This document shows positions 5,859 through 14,841 of a stretch of 64,000 nt of DNA, in pieces. This DNA comes from Desulfonauticus submarinus (lineage in GTDB: Bacteria > Desulfobacterota > Desulfovibrionia > Desulfovibrionales > Desulfonatronovibrionaceae). The first letter of the stretch is position 1. Every line of letters begins with the position of its first letter. The DNA lies in NCBI RefSeq assembly GCF_900104045.1, contig NZ_FNIN01000002.1:1-64000 (forward strand). Reading direction: 5' to 3'. The position numbers and the translations under genes were made by a program. Under the pieces are notes generated by a model. The model did no database searches. It saw nothing but the letters and a program-made list of their open reading frames with translations, and was not told the DNA's origin.

Positions 5859-5871
5859 TGACTAAAAAGGA

Positions 5872-6089
5872 ATAAAAATAATAAATAGAAAAGCAATAAT
5901 TATATTTGGTTCTGTAGTAAGAAATGAATATAATCAAGAAAGTGATATAGCTGTAGTTGGAGAACAAAAATATCCAGATTTGTTTTTATTAGATAAAATA
6001 AAAATAGAACTTGAAGAAAAGTTTAACAAACTAGAAATGATATAAATCCATTGGAATCACTGAATAATAAAAACCAACACACAATATAA
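5872..6089 (+). pseudogene. Broken MNT-type nucleotidyltransferase remnant
   Basis: After the last attC a frame reads AIIIFGSVVRNEYNQESDIAVVG... and continues to a helical KIKIELEEKFNKLEMI before TAA at 6043. This is the GS-x-DxD core of the minimal nucleotidyltransferase family (partner of HEPN proteins). The frame has no ATG, only ATA codons after AAAAGGA. The second Asp of the DxD pair reads Ala, and the expected next strand (NDINPLESL) continues in the +1 frame after 6036. Start loss, active-site loss and a frameshift together make a pseudogene. No HEPN partner is visible. Confidence 0.6.
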
Positions 6090-6333
6090 AAGATCTAGTT
6101 CCTCACTATACAAGATAAATAAAACATAGTGATTCTAATGATATTGGTACCAACAATTGAAAAAATAGGAAGCTATATAAAAAACTAATAAAAAATTTAC
6201 TTCTCACCACAATATCTCTAATATCTCTAATAACAATAACAAAATTGTTAAACAATTTTAAAAAAATATTTTACTTCTTAAAAATATTTGATAGTAGATA
6301 CTACTTTAAATCATTAAAAATTAAAATAGTATT
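6090..6333. other. AT-rich spacer without a recognisable gene
   Basis: This is very AT-rich sequence with a small inverted pair (TCACTAT near 6103, ATAGTGA near 6128) and a tandem ATATCTCTA near 6210. I see no open reading frame, attC or RNA. It separates the integron end from the next chromosomal genes. Confidence 0.5.
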
Positions 6334-7191
6334 ATGTTGCGAAAGATAATTCTATTTACAATCTCTGGACTGGTTGCGCTAATTACCCTAGCCCTGGTAT
6401 ATGGTTCTCTTCGCTGGGCATTTGTTACAGAAAAGATGTATGCCTCTTTAGAGGCTAAACGTTTTAGCCCTAAAAACTTACGATATAACTCCAAAGAATT
6501 AATAGGCTTACCTCCACCAGTGCAACGTTATTTCCGTGCTGTACTTACAGAGGGACAGCCAATAATCTCAGCCGTCACTATTAAACATACTGGCACATTT
6601 AATATAAGTCCAACAGATGAACAGTGGAAACCATTTACTTCCATCCAAAAAGTAATAACAAGCCGAAAAGGTTTTGTCTGGGACGGCAGGATTAAAATAA
6701 TGCCAGGTCTAACAGCATATGTACATGATGCTTACATTGCTGGAGAAGGAATCCTTTATGCCTCACTTTTCGGACTAATCCCGCTGGCTAAGTCGCAAGG
6801 AACCACTAAAATGGCTAAAGGAGAGTTAATGCGTTTCCTTGCAGAAGCAGCGTGGTATCCCACTGCTCTGTTACCAACACAGGGCGTTTGCTGGCACGCA
6901 GTAGATAATTATTCTGCTAAGGCAACATTAACAGACGGCCAAATTACAGTAAGTTTACTGTTCTACTTTAATCAAAAGGGGTTAATCAAATCAGTTCGTG
7001 CTGAGATACGAGGCCGCAATGTTGCTGGAGAGATGGTGCCAACACCATGGGAAGGACAATGGTGGAATTATAAGCTATGCAACGGAATACGCATCCCAAC
7101 ACAAGGAGAAGCAAAATGGATACTTTCCAAAAATTCAAAACCTTACTGGCGAGGCCACATAACAAAAATCAAATATGAATTTGCCCAATAA
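6334..7191 (+). CDS. DUF6544/DUF6920-like protein
   Basis: This 285-residue protein has an N-terminal membrane anchor (about 5-27, ILFTISGLVALITLALVYGSL). The soluble domain contains LPPPVQRYFRAVLTEGQPII, KHTGTFNI, WKPFTSIQKV and MRFLAEAAWYPTALLP. These are the recurring segments of the family annotated DUF6544 or DUF6920, found in many bacteria without a known function. The length fits. It stands alone between AT-rich spacers and has base composition closer to typical chromosomal genes than the cassettes do. No strong ribosome-binding site is seen. Confidence 0.75.
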   Translation: MLRKIILFTISGLVALITLALVYGSLRWAFVTEKMYASLEAKRFSPKNLRYNSKELIGLPPPVQRYFRAVLTEGQPIISAVTIKHTGTFNISPTDEQWKPFTSIQKVITSRKGFVWDGRIKIMPGLTAYVHDAYIAGEGILYASLFGLIPLAKSQGTTKMAKGELMRFLAEAAWYPTALLPTQGVCWHAVDNYSAKATLTDGQITVSLLFYFNQKGLIKSVRAEIRGRNVAGEMVPTPWEGQWWNYKLCNGIRIPTQGEAKWILSKNSKPYWRGHITKIKYEFAQ

Positions 7192-7334
7192 CCAAATCCT
7201 AACTTCTAACAAGACCTCACCTAACTACAATTCTGCTGCTATTTGTTCTAATTCACTTGGCCGAGGTATTTGTATTAAGTAAACTAATTTTAAAACAAAT
7301 TTAAATCCTAACAAACAGTAATGGGTATTTTTTT

Positions 7335-7835
7335 ATGATAATAAGAAAAATTCGAGAACATGATGCAGAAAATTTTCTTTCTCTGTGTAAACAATTAGAT
7401 GAAGAAACACAATTTATGATGCTCGAACCTGGAGAACGCTCAATAACAATAAAACAACAACGAGAAGATATTAAAAATATCCTCTCTACCTATAATCAGA
7501 CCATTATTGTTATAGAAAGCAACAAACAACTAGGTGGATACATTGCTGGTATTGGCGGGAACTATCAGAGAAACAAGCATACTTGTCATATCGTGATAGG
7601 TATTCTTAAATCACTATGCGGAAAAGGTTTGGGAAGAAAGTTATTTATTGAATTAGAGAAATGGGCATATAGTAAAAACATCTACAGACTAGAGTTAACA
7701 GTAATGATGCATAATAAAAAAGCTATTGCCTTATATAAAAAAATGGGGTTTAAGATAGAAGGAATAAGAAGAAAGTCTTTATTGGTCAATAATGTTTATA
7801 TTGATGAATATTATATGGCCAAATTATTATATTGA
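7335..7835 (+). CDS. GNAT-family N-acetyltransferase
   Basis: This 166-residue protein has the full GNAT fold. It starts MIIRKIREHDAENFLSLC, has a central GGYIAGIGGNYQRNKHTCHIVIGILKSLCGKGLGRKL with the acetyl-CoA loop (R/Q-x-x-G-x-G/A appears as CGKGLGRKL), and ends NKKAIALYKKMGFKIEGIRR. This is closest in style to ribosomal-protein or small-molecule acetyltransferases. The acceptor is unknown. It is followed by an EamA exporter 66 bp downstream, so the two could be co-transcribed. Confidence 0.88.
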   Translation: MIIRKIREHDAENFLSLCKQLDEETQFMMLEPGERSITIKQQREDIKNILSTYNQTIIVIESNKQLGGYIAGIGGNYQRNKHTCHIVIGILKSLCGKGLGRKLFIELEKWAYSKNIYRLELTVMMHNKKAIALYKKMGFKIEGIRRKSLLVNNVYIDEYYMAKLLY

Positions 7836-7901
7836 TACTTGAGATATGGTTTTGAATAAAAATAAAAAATAAATTTTATCTAAAAATTAAAGGATAAAAG
7901 T

Positions 7902-8852
7902 ATGTATAACAAAAACATAACAAAAGGAATTATTCTCTCATTTATATCATTAATACTACTTGGGATAATGCCTATTATCTCTAATAGCAGGCCAATGAAA
8001 ATTGATGCGTTACATTTTGCTTTATACTTATCAATTTGGCAATTGATCTTTTCTGTACCTGTTCTTTTTTTTGAATTAAGGAATTATAATCAAGGGATAT
8101 TTAGTGCCAATCTGCCTAATACATTAAAGAAAAAAACTATTTCTATTATTTTAGTTACTGGCATCATGTTTGGTATCTCAACTTTTGCTTATGTATTTTC
8201 CATGGAAAAAGCTGGTGCCACAAGTGCTGCTATTGCCATTCAAGCATATCCTTTATTCGCCATTTTATGGGAAACAATTTTTTTAAACAAAAGAAAAAGT
8301 ATTGGAGAATTATTTTTTACAATATTACTAATTAGTGGTCTTTATTATTTAGGAACAGGAGGAACGTGGAAAATTAAAGGATTATCTTACTGGTTTCTCT
8401 CTGCTCTAAGTGTTCCATTTATCTGGAGTGTAGCTCATGTAATTGTAAAAGAAGTGCTTGATAAAACACCAATCACCCCTGCCCAAGTAACATTTTTTCG
8501 AGTATCAATTTCAGCAGTGTTTCTTTTTGTTATTGCAGTTTATATAAATGATCTGAGTTATATTTTAAATCTATTAAGTAGTTCAACTTTTCAAATATAT
8601 GCTGCTATTATGGGATTTATATATTATCTTGAACTAATAAACTGGTTCTACGCAGTCAAACATGTAGATGTTTCTGTTGCAAGCTCAATAACTGCTCCAT
8701 GGCCAGTAATAACAATAATATTAGCTATCTTATTTCTTCAAGAAACTGTAAAATATTATCAAATAATTACTATGATAACTACTTTAATCAGCGTATATGG
8801 ACTAATTGTTACAGGAAGATTAAAGAATTCTAAATCAAAAATTACAGTTTAA
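7902..8852 (+). CDS. EamA/DMT-family permease
   Basis: This is a 316-residue integral membrane protein with about ten hydrophobic helices in two five-helix halves, the usual drug/metabolite transporter layout. The first half has FALYLSIWQLIFSVPVLFFEL and FVFSMEKAGATSAAIAIQ-like EamA features. The second half has WFYAVKHVDVSVASSITAPWPVITIILAILFLQE, the conserved end of the EamA repeat. The substrate cannot be told; amino acids, nucleotides and metabolites are all known for this family. AAAGGATAAAAG precedes the ATG. Confidence 0.87.
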   Translation: MYNKNITKGIILSFISLILLGIMPIISNSRPMKIDALHFALYLSIWQLIFSVPVLFFELRNYNQGIFSANLPNTLKKKTISIILVTGIMFGISTFAYVFSMEKAGATSAAIAIQAYPLFAILWETIFLNKRKSIGELFFTILLISGLYYLGTGGTWKIKGLSYWFLSALSVPFIWSVAHVIVKEVLDKTPITPAQVTFFRVSISAVFLFVIAVYINDLSYILNLLSSSTFQIYAAIMGFIYYLELINWFYAVKHVDVSVASSITAPWPVITIILAILFLQETVKYYQIITMITTLISVYGLIVTGRLKNSKSKITV

Positions 8853-8993
8853 TTGTACAAAATAAGATCACTGTCAACTTTTGAATTATTCTCTTTTTAA
8901 AAAATATATGTAATATTTAAGTCATCCCCAAAAAATACTTTTTTGAAAATATTATTTGCCAATCTAGGCATGACGCTTTATTATTAATATAAT

Positions 8994-9824
8994 ATGGTTT
9001 ATATAAAATATCCAAATAAAAAATTTTGTAGACATATAGAAAAATATTGGTTTGCAAAAAGTAAAACAAATAATAATTATTCTACTTTTGAATATTTTCC
9101 AGACGGCAATACAGAAATACTCTTTAAAATCTCTAAGTTTGATTGTAAGTTATATTTATTTGGTCCATCTAAAAAACGAGCTATTATTAAAATAAACAGT
9201 AATTATAGCTATATAGGAATTAGGTTTCGCCCTGGGAAAAGCCCACGCATTGAGGGCATAAGCCCATCAGAATTAGTTGACACTTATATAGAACTACCTA
9301 AAAAAATACAAAAAATTAACACTGCAATAATTGGTCAACAGCTTCTTAAAGCACCTACCTATTCTTCAAAACAAAACATTATTGAAAATTTTTTACAAAC
9401 GTTGGGGATAAACAACACAAACATTACTCTAAACCAGAAGGTGATTGAATGTATAGAAGCTTCATATGGACTACAACCAGTAAAAAAAATTGCAGCCAAC
9501 TTACATCTCAGTGTTCGCCAGATGGAACGAATAGTTTTAAAGGAAACTGGTCTAACTCCAAAAATGCTAGCCCGTAGAATAAGACTCCAAAAAGTATTGG
9601 GAAGCCTATTCAAAGGCTATTCAGATACTTTTGCAGATCTTGCCTATTTTACAGGTTATTCAGATCAATCTCACTTTATTAAGGACTTTAAAGAATTAAC
9701 AGGAAAACTGCCAAGCTGGTTTAAATATATTCAAAAAAATATTCAAAAAAAAGAAAACCTAAGCCATTTTATCCCCTATTGTCTTAAATCAATAGAAGAT
9801 AACTGTGTATTCCATCAACTTTAG
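8994..9824 (+). CDS. AraC-family transcriptional regulator with DUF6597-like sensor domain
   Basis: This 276-residue protein has a beta-rich N-terminal domain (IEKYWFAKSKTN...FEYFPDGNTEILFKIS, IGIRFRPGKSP). That domain matches the DUF6597 sensor found on AraC regulators. The AraC double helix-turn-helix occupies about residues 160-255 (VKKIAANLHLSVRQMERIV..., DLAYFTGYSDQSHFIKDFKELTGKLPSWF). It probably controls neighbouring genes, such as the EamA exporter or the C45-type enzyme, but its target is unknown. No clear Shine-Dalgarno precedes the ATG. Confidence 0.88.
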   Translation: MVYIKYPNKKFCRHIEKYWFAKSKTNNNYSTFEYFPDGNTEILFKISKFDCKLYLFGPSKKRAIIKINSNYSYIGIRFRPGKSPRIEGISPSELVDTYIELPKKIQKINTAIIGQQLLKAPTYSSKQNIIENFLQTLGINNTNITLNQKVIECIEASYGLQPVKKIAANLHLSVRQMERIVLKETGLTPKMLARRIRLQKVLGSLFKGYSDTFADLAYFTGYSDQSHFIKDFKELTGKLPSWFKYIQKNIQKKENLSHFIPYCLKSIEDNCVFHQL

Positions 9825-9942
9825 TAACATATAATTTTTTTTTAATAATCTACTTCTTTATTTTTACATTTGTCGCATTTTTCCAATACAAAAGCTCAAG
9901 ATAAGGCTTAAAAGCTTATCAAATAATCTAGAGGTACAATAA

Positions 9943-11010
9943 ATGAAAAATAACAAATTAAATTTTATTGAATGTAAGGGAAGCCACTATGCAATTGGAC
10001 GACAATATGGTGAAGCATGTGCAGATAATATACAAAACTCGGTCCAACTCTTTTACAATATCTTTCAAAACAAGCCCTGGCAAAGTAGCAAAAAAAATAT
10101 CATAGATGCTGCCTTAACCTTTTTAGAAGATGTAAAAAAATTTGCTCCTAACGAAATCAAAATGATTAAGGGGCAAGCAGATGGGGCTAAGGTTGCGTTT
10201 GAGGAGGCTTTTGCACTGCGCTGTATGATTGAAATTATGTTTACCTATCAACTAATTATTCCTATGTGTACTTCCTTTGCTGTTACAGGAAATGCAACAA
10301 AAAATAATAAAACTATTTTAGGACAAAATATAGACTGGCATCCAAACGCTCCAGTTGATCTTCTCAAAATAAAATATACCAACGCTCCAGAAACTCTTTC
10401 TGTCTTCCTTTGTGGCGTTCCTTACTATCATCTAACAAAAGATGGCCTTGCTAATTGCACAAACATGACAATCAATAAACCACAAAATATTAGCCCTATT
10501 ATACCCATTGGCTTTTATCTTCCAAAAATTATGCGTAACAAAACTATTAAAGATGCCGTACAAACTTTAAAAAAAACAGCCAAAGGGTATGCTTACTTTC
10601 ATATAGCTGATACAAATGGTAATATAATCGGTTTGGAGAGTATTTCCAATCACTATACAGAAATCAGGCCTCAACAAAATATACTTATACACGCTAATCA
10701 TTATGAAACAGAAATATATAAAAAAAATGATTGGAGTAAACAAATAATGCCTTGTTCCTATGCTCGGGCTAACCGTATGAAAAAATTAATCCTTAGCAAC
10801 TATGGAACAATTACAGCAGGAGTGATGATGGATATATTAAGAGATCATAAAAACTATCCAGAATCTATTTGTAGACATGTTAACAAAACAAAACCAGACA
10901 GTATGATATCAAGTTCTAAAGCTTCAATTATTATGATTCCCAAAGAAAAAAAGATGTATATTGCGTTTGGCCCACCTTGCGAAAATGAATATAATGAATA
11001 TGTGTTATAA
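9943..11010 (+). CDS. C45-type peptidase / acyl-CoA:6-APA acyltransferase-like Ntn hydrolase
   Basis: This 355-residue protein resembles the fungal isopenicillin N acyltransferase family (peptidase C45). It has an N-terminal GSHYAIGRQYGEACADNI segment and the MCTSFAVTGNATKNNKTILGQNIDW core, where Cys109 would be the nucleophile. C-terminal features include SSSKASIIMIPKEKKMYIAFGPPCE. Family members make or cut amide bonds. The residue before Cys is Met rather than the usual Gly, so self-cleavage may differ. Bacterial substrates are unknown. It follows the AraC regulator by about 120 bp. Confidence 0.8.
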   Translation: MKNNKLNFIECKGSHYAIGRQYGEACADNIQNSVQLFYNIFQNKPWQSSKKNIIDAALTFLEDVKKFAPNEIKMIKGQADGAKVAFEEAFALRCMIEIMFTYQLIIPMCTSFAVTGNATKNNKTILGQNIDWHPNAPVDLLKIKYTNAPETLSVFLCGVPYYHLTKDGLANCTNMTINKPQNISPIIPIGFYLPKIMRNKTIKDAVQTLKKTAKGYAYFHIADTNGNIIGLESISNHYTEIRPQQNILIHANHYETEIYKKNDWSKQIMPCSYARANRMKKLILSNYGTITAGVMMDILRDHKNYPESICRHVNKTKPDSMISSSKASIIMIPKEKKMYIAFGPPCENEYNEYVL

Positions 11011-11028
11011 AATTAATACATAAAATAG

Positions 11029-11496
11029 CAAGTGCACCCTAAAAAGTTTATTGTTTTCCAGGAGGAATCTATGAAATATGTACTTAATCTTCAAGATGGG
11101 CGAAATGAACCAATTAAAGACCTTAATAATGCTAAAAGAATTGTACTCGTAGATAAAGATACAGTAGGTGCTGAAGATATAACCTTTGCATATTGCAAAT
11201 TTGCACCTAAAACTTCATCTCATAAAAAACATATTCATCCAAATGCTGAGGAAATAATTTACATACTTTCAGGAAAAGGAATAAGCGGGGTTAATGACAC
11301 TGAAGTAGAAATGAAAGAAGGTGATACTATGTTTATTCCTAGAGGAGCTGTACACTGGTTTTACAATCCATTTTCAGAACCAGTTGAAATGTTATTTATC
11401 TATACAAAGCCCTCTCTAAAATCAGCAGGTTATAAAATAGTTGAATAAAAAACTAAAATATAAAAACAACTTTAAAAATTATAATGGGTGCACTTG
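11029..11496. repeat. 11-bp inverted repeat flanking the cupin gene
   Basis: CAAGTGCACCC at 11029-11039 and its exact complement GGGTGCACTTG at 11486-11496 bracket the gene at 11071-11448. The same 11-mer occurs in the left arm of attC 7, and ten of its bases in attC 5. It may be a remnant of recombination arms or a chance match built on the GTGCAC palindrome. Confidence 0.4.
11071..11448 (+). CDS. Cupin-domain protein
   Basis: This is a 125-residue single cupin starting MKYVLNLQDG after a strong AGGAGG ribosome-binding site; a GTG at 11032 would add 13 residues but lacks such a site. Motif 1 is HKKHIHPNAEEIIYILSGKG (His, His, Glu ligands) and motif 2 is GDTMFIPRGAVHWFYNP (His ligand). All four metal ligands are present. 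Substrate and reaction are not predictable. It is unrelated in detail to the cassette cupin at 287-622. Confidence 0.88.
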   Translation: MKYVLNLQDGRNEPIKDLNNAKRIVLVDKDTVGAEDITFAYCKFAPKTSSHKKHIHPNAEEIIYILSGKGISGVNDTEVEMKEGDTMFIPRGAVHWFYNPFSEPVEMLFIYTKPSLKSAGYKIVE

Positions 11497-11620
11497 TCTT
11501 TTCTATTTCACTAAATCAAATATTTTGAAGTTATTTACAAAAAACACTTAAAAATATAATAAGCATGAAGTATACATATCTTGACAAATAACCTTCAATA
11601 TTATTAATTCTCATTCTATT

Positions 11621-11947
11621 ATGTTCAATCCATTTATTATAATACTTGATATATTATCTTCTTTAATATTATGTTTTGGAGCATTTTGTTTAATATTGCC
11701 CTTAATAATATATTGTCTGGTACATGGGAATTATCAACGTTATCTTTGGATTATTAACGGACCTTATCCCTGCAACTTATTAGGAAGTAGTACCTTTCAA
11801 CTTTGGCTAACTATAAGTCTATTTATCTTGGGGTTAAGTGCTATTGGTTTAGGACTTATATTACGAAAAAAATTCTATTCTCTATTCAAACTTCATTTAA
11901 AATCGCTAATTAACAACATTAATAAAGAAAACAAAAAGGCTCTTTAA
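11621..11947 (+). CDS. Small membrane protein, unknown function
   Basis: This 108-residue protein has two hydrophobic helices (about 4-31, IIILDILSSLILCFGAFCLI, and 66-86, LWLTISLFILGLSAIGLGLI). A short loop with WIINGPYPCNLLG separates them, and the tail is basic. The sequence is unfamiliar. There is no obvious Shine-Dalgarno. Its stop codon is inside the left arm of a terminator hairpin, which supports it as the last gene of a unit. Confidence 0.6.
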   Translation: MFNPFIIILDILSSLILCFGAFCLILPLIIYCLVHGNYQRYLWIINGPYPCNLLGSSTFQLWLTISLFILGLSAIGLGLILRKKFYSLFKLHLKSLINNINKENKKAL

Positions 11948-11983
11948 GCAATTAAAATATTATTTTGCTCAAAGAGCCTTTTT
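11933..11983. terminator. Bidirectional intrinsic terminator
   Basis: AAAAAGGCTCTTTAAGCA (11933-11950) is mirrored by TGCTCAAAGAGCCTTTTT (11966-11983). The stem has A-rich and T-rich flanks on opposite sides. It can stop both the + strand accessory genes and the - strand leu operon, whose last stop codon is about 17 bp away. Confidence 0.85.
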
Positions 11984-11999
11984 AATAATTTTCTCTATC

Positions 12000-13073
12000 T
12001 TATACTTGCATAGCAATAAAATCACCCATTTGAGAACAAGTGACTTTTTTTTGCCCTTCTCTAAAAATATCTAAAGTACGATAACCAAATCCCAATGTTT
12101 TTTCCACAGCTTGTTCTATTGCGTTTGCTTCTTCTTTTAAACCAAAAGAGTATTCTAACAACATTGCTACAGATAAAATAGTCGCTATAGGGTTTGCAAT
12201 ATCTTTACCTGCAATATCAGGGGCTGAACCGTGAATAGGTTCATACAATCCTAATTTTTGCTCATTTAAGGATGCAGAAGGTAAAGTACCCAAAGATCCA
12301 GTAATAACTCCTGCCTCATCAGATAAAATATCTCCAAATAAATTTGAAGTCACGATAACATCAAAACTATAAGGTCTAGCTACAAGTTGCATAGCTGCAT
12401 TGTCCACATACAAATGCTCTAATTCCACTTCTGGATATTCTTTTGCCACTTCACAAACCACATCTCTCCATAGCTGAGATACTTCTAACACATTAGCCTT
12501 ATCCACAGAGGTAACCTTTTTTTTTCGTCTTAGTGCTGTCTCAAAGGCGAGTCTCGCTACTCTCTGAACTTCTTTCTCTGTATAACGCATGGTATTAAGA
12601 CCAATTTTTTCTCCTTTTTCTTCAAAAATACCCTTTGGTTCTCCAAAATAAATCCCACTAGTTAATTCTCTTATAACAACTAAATCTATACCTTTTGCTA
12701 CAATATCTTGACGCAACACACTTGCCTGCTGAAGAGCTGGCAAAAGTTTAACTGGTCTAATATTAGCAAATAAATCTAATTTTTTTCTAATACCCAAAAG
12801 TCCACTTTCAGGGCGAAGATTTCGGGGTAAATTATCCCATTTAGGCCCTCCAACAGCCCCAAGTAAAACTGCTTGCGAATCTTTGCATTTAAACACTGTA
12901 TCTTCTGGCAAAGGATCAGCTTCTTTATCAAGGGCTGCCCCTCCGATAAGAGCTTCTTCCAGGATTAACTTATGGCCATATTTTTTACTAATAGCTTGTA
13001 AAACTTTTATCCCTTCTCTAACCACCTCTGGCCCAATTCCATCTCCTGGCAAAACACATATCTTTAACTCCAT
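12000..13073 (-). CDS. leuB: 3-isopropylmalate dehydrogenase
   Basis: This 357-residue NAD-dependent enzyme oxidises and decarboxylates 3-isopropylmalate in leucine synthesis. It shows the isocitrate/isopropylmalate dehydrogenase signature ([26 protein letters not shown]) and [12 protein letters not shown] at the N-terminus. [21 protein letters not shown] and the [13 protein letters not shown] loop are also present. It is the last gene of the leuA-leuC-leuD-leuB block, 3 bp after leuD, and ends at a bidirectional terminator. Confidence 0.97.
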   Translation of the reverse strand: MELKICVLPGDGIGPEVVREGIKVLQAISKKYGHKLILEEALIGGAALDKEADPLPEDTVFKCKDSQAVLLGAVGGPKWDNLPRNLRPESGLLGIRKKLDLFANIRPVKLLPALQQASVLRQDIVAKGIDLVVIRELTSGIYFGEPKGIFEEKGEKIGLNTMRYTEKEVQRVARLAFETALRRKKKVTSVDKANVLEVSQLWRDVVCEVAKEYPEVELEHLYVDNAAMQLVARPYSFDVIVTSNLFGDILSDEAGVITGSLGTLPSASLNEQKLGLYEPIHGSAPDIAGKDIANPIATILSVAMLLEYSFGLKEEANAIEQAVEKTLGFGYRTLDIFREGQKKVTCSQMGDFIAMQV

Positions 13074-13076
13074 AGT

Positions 13077-13574
13077 TTACTCTCCCTGTAATCTTTTTTG
13101 GGCAAAAGGAATAAGTCCTCCAGCCTCCAATATTTTTTGCATAAATGGTGGTACAGGATTAATTTGAATATTTAAATTTTTAGTTAAATTCTTTATTATT
13201 CCTGTAGATGGAATAATTTCTAGTTCATCTTTTGATTGAATCTCACTTATTTTCTCTCCTATCTCTAGCAATAATAACCCCATATTAAAGCCATTGCGAT
13301 AAAAAATTCTTGCAAAACTATGAGCAATAACTAATTTTATTCCTGCTCCTAAAATTGCTAAGGGAGCATGTTCGCGTGAAGACCCACAACCAAAATTTTT
13401 ACCTGCAACTAAAATAGTATTGGACCCAATTTTTTCTCTAAAATTTTCTTCTAAACCACACAAACAATGCTTTCCCAATTCTTTAGGATCAGTAGTAACT
13501 AAAAAGCGGGCAGGAATAATAGCATCTGTATCTATATGATCTCCTATCTTTAAGGCAAAACCTTTATATTGCAT
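13077..13574 (-). CDS. leuD: 3-isopropylmalate dehydratase small subunit
   Basis: This 165-residue protein has the LeuD swivelling-domain signature: GDHIDTDAIIPARFLVTTDPKELG at the N-terminus and NFGCGSSREHAPLAILGAG for substrate binding. It pairs with LeuC to isomerise 2- to 3-isopropylmalate. Its short form is typical of the LeuC/LeuD type shared with archaea and deltaproteobacteria. It overlaps leuC by 11 nt. Confidence 0.97.
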   Translation of the reverse strand: MQYKGFALKIGDHIDTDAIIPARFLVTTDPKELGKHCLCGLEENFREKIGSNTILVAGKNFGCGSSREHAPLAILGAGIKLVIAHSFARIFYRNGFNMGLLLLEIGEKISEIQSKDELEIIPSTGIIKNLTKNLNIQINPVPPFMQKILEAGGLIPFAQKRLQGE

Positions 13575-14841
13575 CTGTTTCTCCTTTTATCTCTTGAGGG
13601 TTAGTTATACAACCAGTAACAGCTGAAGCTGCAGCAACATAAGGACTTGCAAGATAGACTTCACTCTCTAGACTTCCCATTCTGCCTTTAAAATTACGAT
13701 TAGTTGTAGCCAAACAACGTTCTCCTCCAGCTAAAATACCCATATGTCCTCCAAGACAGGGGCCACAAGTAGGTGGGCCAATTACTGCACCAGCTTCTAA
13801 AAATATTTCCAAAAGACCTTCTTTTAAGGCTTGTTTATAAATAAGAGGTGTGGCAGGAAGTACAATAAATCTAACTCCCTTCGCCACTTTATGTCCTTTT
13901 ATAATTTCAGCTGCTTGTCTTAAATCTGTAATTCTTCCATTAGTACAAGAACCTAAAACAACTTGATCTATTTTTACATTTTTCAATTCGTCCACATTAC
14001 GGACATTTTCTGGCAAATGAGGACAAGCCACAACAGGTTGCAAATCTTCGGCTCTAAATTCAATTCGTTGAACATATTCAGCATCTTCATCCAAAGAAAG
14101 AACTCTATCTTTTCTTCCTGCTTTTTGGGTATAAGCCAAAGTTTTATCATCTGCAGCAAAAATCCCTGCTTTTCCGCCTGCTTCAATTGCCATATTAGCG
14201 ATAGTCATTCTTTGTTCTATATCTAAATTTGCTATAGCATTGCCCGTAAACTCCAAAGCCTTATATAAAGCCCCATCAACTCCAATTTTACCAATTAAAA
14301 ATAAAACTATATCCTTTCCCGTAACAAATAAAGGCAATTTACCTTCTACCTTTACTAAAATACTCTCAGGCACTTTAAACCATGTTTCCCCAAAAGCCAT
14401 AGCATAAGCAATGTCTGTAGAACCAAGACCAGTGGCAAATGCACCTAAGGCTCCATAAGTACAGGTATGACTATCTGCTCCCACAATAATTTCCCAAGGT
14501 CCAACCAAGCCTAATTCTGGGAGCAAGGCATGTTCTACGCCAACATTTCCTCCTTCATAATAGTGAACAATACCCTGTCTCTTAGCAAATTCGCGCACCT
14601 TTTTTACTTGTTCTGCAGATTTAATATCCTTATTAGGCGTAAAATGATCACACACTAAAATTATTTTTTCTGTATCAAAAACTTCTTTGGCTCCCATCTT
14701 ATTAAAAGACTCAATAGCTAAAGGCGCGGTAATATCATTGGCCAAAACTTTATCTACCTGAACTTGAACTATCTGGCCAAAAGATTTTATTTCCTCTTCT
14801 GTATGAGCCTGCAATATTTTTTGTGCAAGGGTTTTACCCAT
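13564..14841 (-). CDS. leuC: 3-isopropylmalate dehydratase large subunit
   Basis: This is a 425-residue aconitase-family protein. Cys ligands for the [4Fe-4S] cluster are visible in VVLGSCTNGRITDLR and in GPPTCGPCLGGHMG. GADSHTCTYGALGAFATGLGS carries catalytic residues. The length fits the shorter bacterial/archaeal LeuC type (about 420) rather than the 465-residue enterobacterial form. It overlaps leuA by 8 nt and leuD by 11 nt, so all three are translated together. Confidence 0.97.
   Translation of the reverse strand: MGKTLAQKILQAHTEEEIKSFGQIVQVQVDKVLANDITAPLAIESFNKMGAKEVFDTEKIILVCDHFTPNKDIKSAEQVKKVREFAKRQGIVHYYEGGNVGVEHALLPELGLVGPWEIIVGADSHTCTYGALGAFATGLGSTDIAYAMAFGETWFKVPESILVKVEGKLPLFVTGKDIVLFLIGKIGVDGALYKALEFTGNAIANLDIEQRMTIANMAIEAGGKAGIFAADDKTLAYTQKAGRKDRVLSLDEDAEYVQRIEFRAEDLQPVVACPHLPENVRNVDELKNVKIDQVVLGSCTNGRITDLRQAAEIIKGHKVAKGVRFIVLPATPLIYKQALKEGLLEIFLEAGAVIGPPTCGPCLGGHMGILAGGERCLATTNRNFKGRMGSLESEVYLASPYVAAASAVTGCITNPQEIKGETDAI

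Noticed and set aside
7199-7320. Possible attC site between the DUF6544-like gene and the GNAT gene (TTCTAAC and CCTAAC boxes)
   Set aside because: R''-like boxes occur, but no GTTRRRY partner and no palindrome joins them; the resemblance is too weak in AT-rich DNA.
13963-14226. Frames of 67-87 residues on both strands inside leuC
   Set aside because: Both overlap a fully conserved enzyme gene in other frames and show no family features or ribosome-binding sites.
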